Under the pieces are notes generated by a model. It ran no database searches and was not told where the DNA came from. It saw only the letters and a list, made by a program, of their open reading frames with translations. The position numbers were made by a program, and so were the translations under genes. Below, piece after piece: positions 59,628-64,000 of a DNA stretch of 64,000 nt (position 1 is the stretch's first letter; every line of letters starts with the position of its first letter). Source of the DNA: Sphingomonas sp. GM_Shp_1 (GTDB taxonomy: Bacteria > Pseudomonadota > Alphaproteobacteria > Sphingomonadales > Sphingomonadaceae); contig NZ_JALNUR010000010.1 of NCBI RefSeq assembly GCF_026540895.1, positions 33,488 through 97,487 of the forward strand, read 5' to 3'.

Positions 59628-61078
59628 TCCGGTCGCGCCTGCTCCTCTCCGCCCTGATCGTCGTTCCCCTTCTGGCGGCCCCCGCGACGGCCCAGCGTAT
59701 CGAGGCCAATCCGGCGCCCGCACCGGTACGCGCCGAAACGGCGCCGCTGACCCTGGACGACGTGCTGCGCTCCTCCGCACGCGCCGCGCCGCAGATCGTC
59801 GAGGCGCTGGCCAAGATTCGCGGCGCCGAAGGCCGCGCGCTCACCGCCAGCGGGGCGTTCGACACCGTGTTCGAGGCGGAGGGACGCTCGCGGACGCTCG
59901 GCTATTACGACGGAACGGTGGCGTCGGCGCGCGCCACCCGGCCGCTGAGCGACAATGGCGGCTATGTCTATGGCGGCTACCGCGTCAGTCGCGGTGGCTT
60001 TCCGGTCTATGAGGACGAGAATTACACCAATCGCCTCGGCGAAGTGAAGGTCGGCGCGCTCTACTCGCTGTTGCGCGACCGTCTGGTCGACGAACGGCGG
60101 ACCCGCCGGACCCTGGCGTCGGGCGACATCGACATCGCCCGGTTCGAGCGCGAGGCGGTTGCCATCGGGGTGCAACGCCGCGCGATCGACGCCTATCAGA
60201 ACTGGGTCGCTGCGGGCCTGCGCCTGCGCGCGTATCGCGATCTTCTCCAATTGTCGGAAAGTCGGCGCGGCGGCCTGGCGCGGCAGGTCCAGCTCGGGGC
60301 GCGACCCGATATCCTGCTTGCCGAGAACGACCAGAATCTCGTCCGCCGCCGCGCCCTGGTGGTACGCGCCGAAGGCGACTTCCAGGCGGCGGCCAATGCC
60401 CTGTCCCTCTACTTCCGCGACATGAACGGGGAGCCGATCATGGTCGGCCCCGAGCGCCTGCCGCCGGATGCCGGTGCGCTGGCGGGCGTCGCGGCGGCGG
60501 TACGCGACGATTTCGCGCGCCGCCGCCCCGACCTGCAGATGCTGCTCGCGCGGATCGACCAGGGATCGGCGCGGCTGGCGCTGGCGCAGAACGACCTGCG
60601 CCCCCGGCTCGACCTGCGCGGTGAGATGGGCAAGGATGTCGGCCCGATCGGGCTGGGCGGTGCGTCACGCACCCCGCTGGAGGCGGCGGTCGGCTTCCGC
60701 TTTTCCCTGCCGCTCCAGAACCGGGCGGCCAAGGGCCGGATCGTCGAGGCCCAGGCGGAGATGGACGCGCTGGCGGCGCGCAGCCGCTTCCTGCGCGACC
60801 AGATCACGGTCGAGGTGGAAGGGATCACGATCGGTGTCGATGCGGCGGAAAAGCTGGCGACGATCGCGGAGCAGGAACGGCAACTGGCCGAGCGGCTCGC
60901 GGCGGCCGAACGGCGCCGGTTCGAACTGGGGTCGAGCGACTTCTTCCTGGTCAACCAGCGCGAGGATACGGCCAACGACGCACGGGTGCGCCTGATCGAT
61001 GCCCAGGCCCGGATCGCCGCCGCCCGCGCCGAACTCGCCGCCGCCACCGCCGACCGCGCCGCGCTGGGCCTGGACTAG
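59624..61078 (+). CDS. TolC-family outer-membrane efflux protein
   Basis: 484 residues from ATG 59624 with a signal peptide (MIRSRLLLSALIVVPLLAAP, cleavage near ATAQ). OEP helical repeats follow, including LTLDDVLRSSARAAPQIVEA and the second-half FRFSLPLQNRAAKGRIVEAQ, and a C-terminal RRRFELGSSDFFLVNQRE, typical of TolC-type channels. Forms the trimeric outer-membrane exit of the operon. Overlaps the HlyD-type gene (ATGA). Confidence 0.9.
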   Translation: MIRSRLLLSALIVVPLLAAPATAQRIEANPAPAPVRAETAPLTLDDVLRSSARAAPQIVEALAKIRGAEGRALTASGAFDTVFEAEGRSRTLGYYDGTVASARATRPLSDNGGYVYGGYRVSRGGFPVYEDENYTNRLGEVKVGALYSLLRDRLVDERRTRRTLASGDIDIARFEREAVAIGVQRRAIDAYQNWVAAGLRLRAYRDLLQLSESRRGGLARQVQLGARPDILLAENDQNLVRRRALVVRAEGDFQAAANALSLYFRDMNGEPIMVGPERLPPDAGALAGVAAAVRDDFARRRPDLQMLLARIDQGSARLALAQNDLRPRLDLRGEMGKDVGPIGLGGASRTPLEAAVGFRFSLPLQNRAAKGRIVEAQAEMDALAARSRFLRDQITVEVEGITIGVDAAEKLATIAEQERQLAERLAAAERRRFELGSSDFFLVNQREDTANDARVRLIDAQARIAAARAELAAATADRAALGLD

Positions 61079-61105
61079 CCGTCGGGGTACCCCCGGTACC
61101 GTCGT

Positions 61106-62074
61106 TCAGCGCGCCGCTTCCAGCGTCTGGACCAATGGGCTGGGGACCTTCAACACGGTGCCGTGCCGCTGCCCCTTCACCAGGGCCACGGTGTCGGACA
61201 CGTCGGTCCACTCTCGCCAGTCCTTCGTCTCGAACGCGCCGTAGCGGCCATTGGCATAGTAATCGACATAGAGCCGCGTCCGGTCGCCATCGGTGACCAG
61301 CGTCGGCCCCTCGGCGCGTTCGCCCGTGACCAGCGGCTTGGGCATCAGGCGATAGGGGCCGAGTACGCGGTCGGCGACCGCCCATTGGATCGGGCCCCAG
61401 CGGCCCCGCTCCTGATTGTCGCCCTCCTTGAACACCGCGATATAGCGTCGGCCGACCCGCTGGATGGTGGTGTCGATATGGTCGAAGCCGGGATCGATCA
61501 GCACCCTTGGCTTTGTGAACGTACGGAAGTCCTTGGTCGTGACATAATAGGTGCGGTTGTTCATCTGCCCCGAACGGCGCGTTTGCGGAAAGCGACCTTC
61601 GATGTCGGAGGACCAGGTGATGACATAGCGCCCGGTCGTCGGGTCATGGATGGTTTCCGGCGCCCAGGCATTGGCGGTACCCGGCACCCCTTCCATGAAC
61701 GGCAGATAGCGCTGGTCGGACCAGTGGATCAGGTCGCGTGAATGCGCATAGCCGATGCCCTTGTCCTTCCACCCCGTCGTCCAGACCATGCGGTAGACGC
61801 CATCGGGTCCGCGCAGGATATGCGGGTCACGGAGCAGCTTGCTGCCGACGCTCGGGGTCAGGAAGACCTTGTGGAGGTCGCGCCACTGGTGGCCGCCATC
61901 CGTGCTGACCGACAGATGCAGTCCGTCGCCATTGCCGTGGAACGAGGTGAACAGCCAGCTTGCCGCGGGCGGCTTGGCGGGCGCGGCCATGGCTCCACAG
62001 AGCAGGGACGCGACGACTACGGTCGCACGAACCGCGATCCTCCCGACCCCTCGCGATCCTTTACGAAGTCCCAT
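61106..62074 (-). CDS. Secreted glycoside hydrolase family 43-like protein
   Basis: 322 residues from ATG 62074 with GGAGGAG 5 nt upstream. Signal peptide (RIAVRATVVVASLLCGAMAA). A five-bladed beta-propeller pattern with KLLRDPHILRGPDGVYRMVW, then ...NAWAPETIHDPTTGRYVITW and GPTLVTDGDRTRLYVDYY, where the Asp and Glu residues are positioned like the GH43 acid/base triad. Probably acts on plant arabinan/xylan-type oligosaccharides. Substrate unproven. Confidence 0.85.
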   Translation of the reverse strand: MGLRKGSRGVGRIAVRATVVVASLLCGAMAAPAKPPAASWLFTSFHGNGDGLHLSVSTDGGHQWRDLHKVFLTPSVGSKLLRDPHILRGPDGVYRMVWTTGWKDKGIGYAHSRDLIHWSDQRYLPFMEGVPGTANAWAPETIHDPTTGRYVITWSSDIEGRFPQTRRSGQMNNRTYYVTTKDFRTFTKPRVLIDPGFDHIDTTIQRVGRRYIAVFKEGDNQERGRWGPIQWAVADRVLGPYRLMPKPLVTGERAEGPTLVTDGDRTRLYVDYYANGRYGAFETKDWREWTDVSDTVALVKGQRHGTVLKVPSPLVQTLEAAR

Positions 62075-62125
62075 GTCCGCTCCTCCGATCCTGGCCATCC
62101 CAAAAGGCGATGGCGCCATATTATT

Positions 62126-62136
62126 TTGTCGGACAA
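62126..62136. promoter_or_regulatory. TTGTCGGACAA operator candidate (GntR/FadR-type)
   Basis: An 11-bp dyad TTGTC-G-GACAA between the divergent GH43-like and lldD-like genes, resembling the consensus of FadR-subfamily GntR regulators, which often control lactate and sugar-acid genes. A second dyad, TCATTCCT-N13-AGGAATGA, lies at 62207-62235. Confidence 0.35.
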
Positions 62137-62367
62137 GATTATGAGCGACATTTCCGATAGGCAAGGGTAGCCTTTGGGCTGCATCGACATTCAAGCGGAA
62201 GGTCTATCATTCCTACCCCTCCAGGGAAGGAATGAGTCTAGGCATCGGATCCAGCTTGCCGAACCCGCCCTTTGTCTCCGACCGCATGGCGTTGTACGGA
62301 GCGGGAAAGAGCCCGATGGCCGTCTCTCTCGCCGGGCTCGATCGACCGATTGGGAGCCCTTCGTCCG

Positions 62368-63507
62368 ATGATCATTTCCGCCCCCTCCGATTATCGGGAA
62401 GCCGCGCGGCGGCGCTTGCCGCCCTTCCTGTTCCATTATCTGGATGGGGGAGCGAATGCCGAGCATACGCTGCGCCACAATGTCGCGGATCTGGCGGCCA
62501 TCGAACTTCGCCAGCGGGTGCTGCGCAACGTCGCCGACCTGTCGCTGGAAACCGAGTTGTTCGGCACCCGCATGGCGATGCCGGTCATCCTCGCGCCGGT
62601 CGGATTGGCGGGCATGTATGCCAGGCGCGGCGAGGTGCAGGCGGCGCGGGCGGCGGCGGTGAAGGGGGTGCCCTTCATTCTGTCCACCGTCTCGGTCTGT
62701 GCGATTCAGGAGGTTCAGGCGGCGTCCTCCGCGCCGATCTGGTTTCAGCTTTATGTGCTGCGCGACCGGGGCTTCATGCGCGATGCGCTGGAGCGGGCAC
62801 AGGCGGCGGGGGTGAAGACGCTGGTCTTCACCGTCGACATGCCGGTGCCGGGCGCGCGATACCGCGATGCGCATGCAGGCATGTCGGGTCCCAACGCGGC
62901 CTTTCGCCGGATGGTGCAGGCGGCGCTACATCCGCGCTGGGCCTGGGACGTGGGGCTTCGCGGGCGACCGCATGATCTGGGCAATATCTCCGCCTATCGC
63001 GGCATGCCGACCGCGCTGGAGGATTATATCGGCTGGCTCGCCGCCAATTTCGATCCGTCGATCGCCTGGCGCGACCTGGAATGGATCCGCGATGTCTGGA
63101 AGGGGTCGATCGTTATCAAGGGCATTCTCGACCCCGAGGATGCGCGTGACGCGGTGCGTTTCGGCGCGGACGGGATCGTCGTGTCCAACCATGGCGGGCG
63201 GCAACTCGACGGCGTCCGCTCCAGCGCGCGCGCGATGCCCGCCATCGCCGATGCGGTGAAGGGCGAGTTGAAGCTGCTCGCCGATTCGGGCGTGCGCTCG
63301 GGGCTGGACGTGGTGCGGATGCTGGCGCTGGGGGCGGATGCGGTGCTGCTGGGCCGCGCGTTCATCTATGCGCTGGCGACGGCTGGGGAGGCGGGGGTCA
63401 CCAATTTGCTGCGCCTGTTCGATGCCGAGATGCGCGTGGCGATGACGCTGACGGGGGTACGGTCGATCGCGGAGATCGACCGGTCCGCGCTGGCGAGCGA
63501 GGTGTAA
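62368..63507 (+). CDS. lldD: FMN-dependent alpha-hydroxy-acid dehydrogenase (L-lactate dehydrogenase type)
   Basis: 379 residues from ATG 62368. A TIM barrel with N-terminal [23 protein letters not shown]-binding [20 protein letters not shown], the catalytic His in [11 protein letters not shown], and the phosphate-binding [20 protein letters not shown]. Oxidises L-lactate to pyruvate with electrons to the respiratory chain. Membrane association is usual for this class. LldD is favoured over glycolate or mandelate oxidases by length and loop sequence, but not proven. Confidence 0.9.
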   Translation: MIISAPSDYREAARRRLPPFLFHYLDGGANAEHTLRHNVADLAAIELRQRVLRNVADLSLETELFGTRMAMPVILAPVGLAGMYARRGEVQAARAAAVKGVPFILSTVSVCAIQEVQAASSAPIWFQLYVLRDRGFMRDALERAQAAGVKTLVFTVDMPVPGARYRDAHAGMSGPNAAFRRMVQAALHPRWAWDVGLRGRPHDLGNISAYRGMPTALEDYIGWLAANFDPSIAWRDLEWIRDVWKGSIVIKGILDPEDARDAVRFGADGIVVSNHGGRQLDGVRSSARAMPAIADAVKGELKLLADSGVRSGLDVVRMLALGADAVLLGRAFIYALATAGEAGVTNLLRLFDAEMRVAMTLTGVRSIAEIDRSALASEV

Positions 63508-63612
63508 ATCCTCCCCTGCAAGGGGAGGTGGCAGACCGAAGGTCTGACGGAGGGGCGTCCCCGCTGGCGGGAATGCCCCTCTACCACCCCAAGCGTGGCT
63601 TGGGGAGGAGTC
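63505..63612. repeat. Dispersed intergenic repeat (CTGACGGAGGGG family)
   Basis: CCTCCCCTGCAAGGGGAGG, then a palindromic CAGACCGAAGGTCTG and GACGGAGGGGCGTCCCC, ending in CCACCCCAAGCGTGGCTTGG. Same composite unit as 181-239 and 11457-11585, between convergent genes. Confidence 0.7.
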
Positions 63613-63619
63613 AAGAAGG

Positions 63620-64000
63620 TCAGCGCGGCATCTGCTCGAGCATCTGGATATGCTGCTGCACGATCGGCACCGCGCTCTGGGCGCTGGTCTTCAGTGCGGG
63701 TTTGTCGCCGTTCGCCGCGAAGCTCTGATGCAGGTCGAGCGCGGCCTGGTGCGCGGGCCGTTGCTGGCCGATATAGAGCCGGTCGAAATCAGCGGCGGAC
63801 GCGCGGCGCAATTCGCCGATCGACGCCTCGGCGCCGCCCAGCTTGGGCGGCATGGGCGACAGGCCGTCCTGCTTGGCGGCGCGGACCGTCGCGGCGGTCG
63901 TCTGCATATGATGGTCGATCATCATCTGGGCGAATCGCCGCACCTCCTCATTCTTCGACTTTTGCAGCGCGATCCGGCTCGACGTGATCTCGTAGAGATC
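63620..64000 (-). CDS. DUF4142 protein, cut by the window end
   Basis: The visible 126 residues are the C-terminal part of a four-helix DUF4142 (ferritin-like) domain: RIALQKSKNEEVRRFAQMMI, DHHMQTTAATVRAAKQDGL and DFDRLYIGQQRPAHQAALDL. The 5' end lies beyond 64000. Family members are periplasmic proteins of unknown function, often stress-related. Confidence 0.85.
   Translation of the reverse strand, partial: DLYEITSSRIALQKSKNEEVRRFAQMMIDHHMQTTAATVRAAKQDGLSPMPPKLGGAEASIGELRRASAADFDRLYIGQQRPAHQAALDLHQSFAANGDKPALKTSAQSAVPIVQQHIQMLEQMPR

Overview
The window is high-GC alphaproteobacterial chromosome, most likely Sphingomonas or a close relative. Support comes from the DUF1244/GapR/RuvCAB/UvrB housekeeping gene types, the intergenic palindromes built on CTTCGACTTCGCTCA, and codon use dominated by G/C third positions. 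Genes lie on both strands with short gaps, and many of those gaps carry dispersed palindromic repeats.

Left chromosomal part (1-30,291): pyruvate kinase; DUF1244; the GapR-type nucleoid protein; a HerA-like ATPase; DUF1003; YebC; the Holliday-junction set ruvC-ruvA-ruvB, split by a minus-strand 2-hydroxyacid dehydrogenase; a TelA/XpaC-like pair; uvrB; an MBL-fold hydrolase; DUF4345/DUF2721; tRNA-Gly and tRNA-Tyr; a secreted M28 peptidase; rlmB; a 2Fe-2S ferredoxin; an AlkA-type glycosylase; pmbA; an inositol-phosphatase-family enzyme; a sirtuin; dapB; nth; and tRNA-Arg(CCG). DNA repair and recombination genes (ruvCAB, uvrB, alkA-type, nth) are plentiful. Around 11.7-11.95 kb lies a minus-strand, highly structured RNA. 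It carries an 18-codon ORF behind a Shine-Dalgarno complementary over 14 nt to the 16S rRNA 3' end.

Integrated element (30,292-55,537, 25.2 kb): a 17-bp repeat of the tRNA-Arg 3' end bounds the island, and its tyrosine integrase lies beside the right copy. The left half (30.3-39.3 kb) is cargo. It holds a membrane-anchored LuxR-type regulator, MntP under a Mn2+ (yybP-ykoY) riboswitch, secreted unknowns, a PIN-domain pair, a Panacea-type toxin-antitoxin pair, a DUF4760 membrane protein, and a stand-alone 9-codon minigene with its own promoter, RBS and terminator. The right half is a plasmid/phage hybrid. It has an operon of small unknown genes facing an XRE repressor, a MOBV relaxase, a phage internal-virion-like protein, DUF5681, a CHC2/Toprim primase, a DUF3987 helicase-like protein, a small excisionase-like HTH protein, and a 28-bp inverted repeat of 9-bp iterons flanking an AT-rich stretch (possible origin). 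I see no capsid, portal or large terminase, so this reads as an integrative mobilizable element or phage-satellite hybrid, with some gene decay.

Right chromosomal part (55,538-64,000): a LysR regulator divergent from an ABC-membrane/HlyD/TolC export operon whose ABC ATPase motifs are all degenerate; a secreted GH43-like protein; an L-lactate-dehydrogenase-type FMN enzyme; and a DUF4142 protein cut by the window end.

All calls come from reading the sequence. No database search was run.
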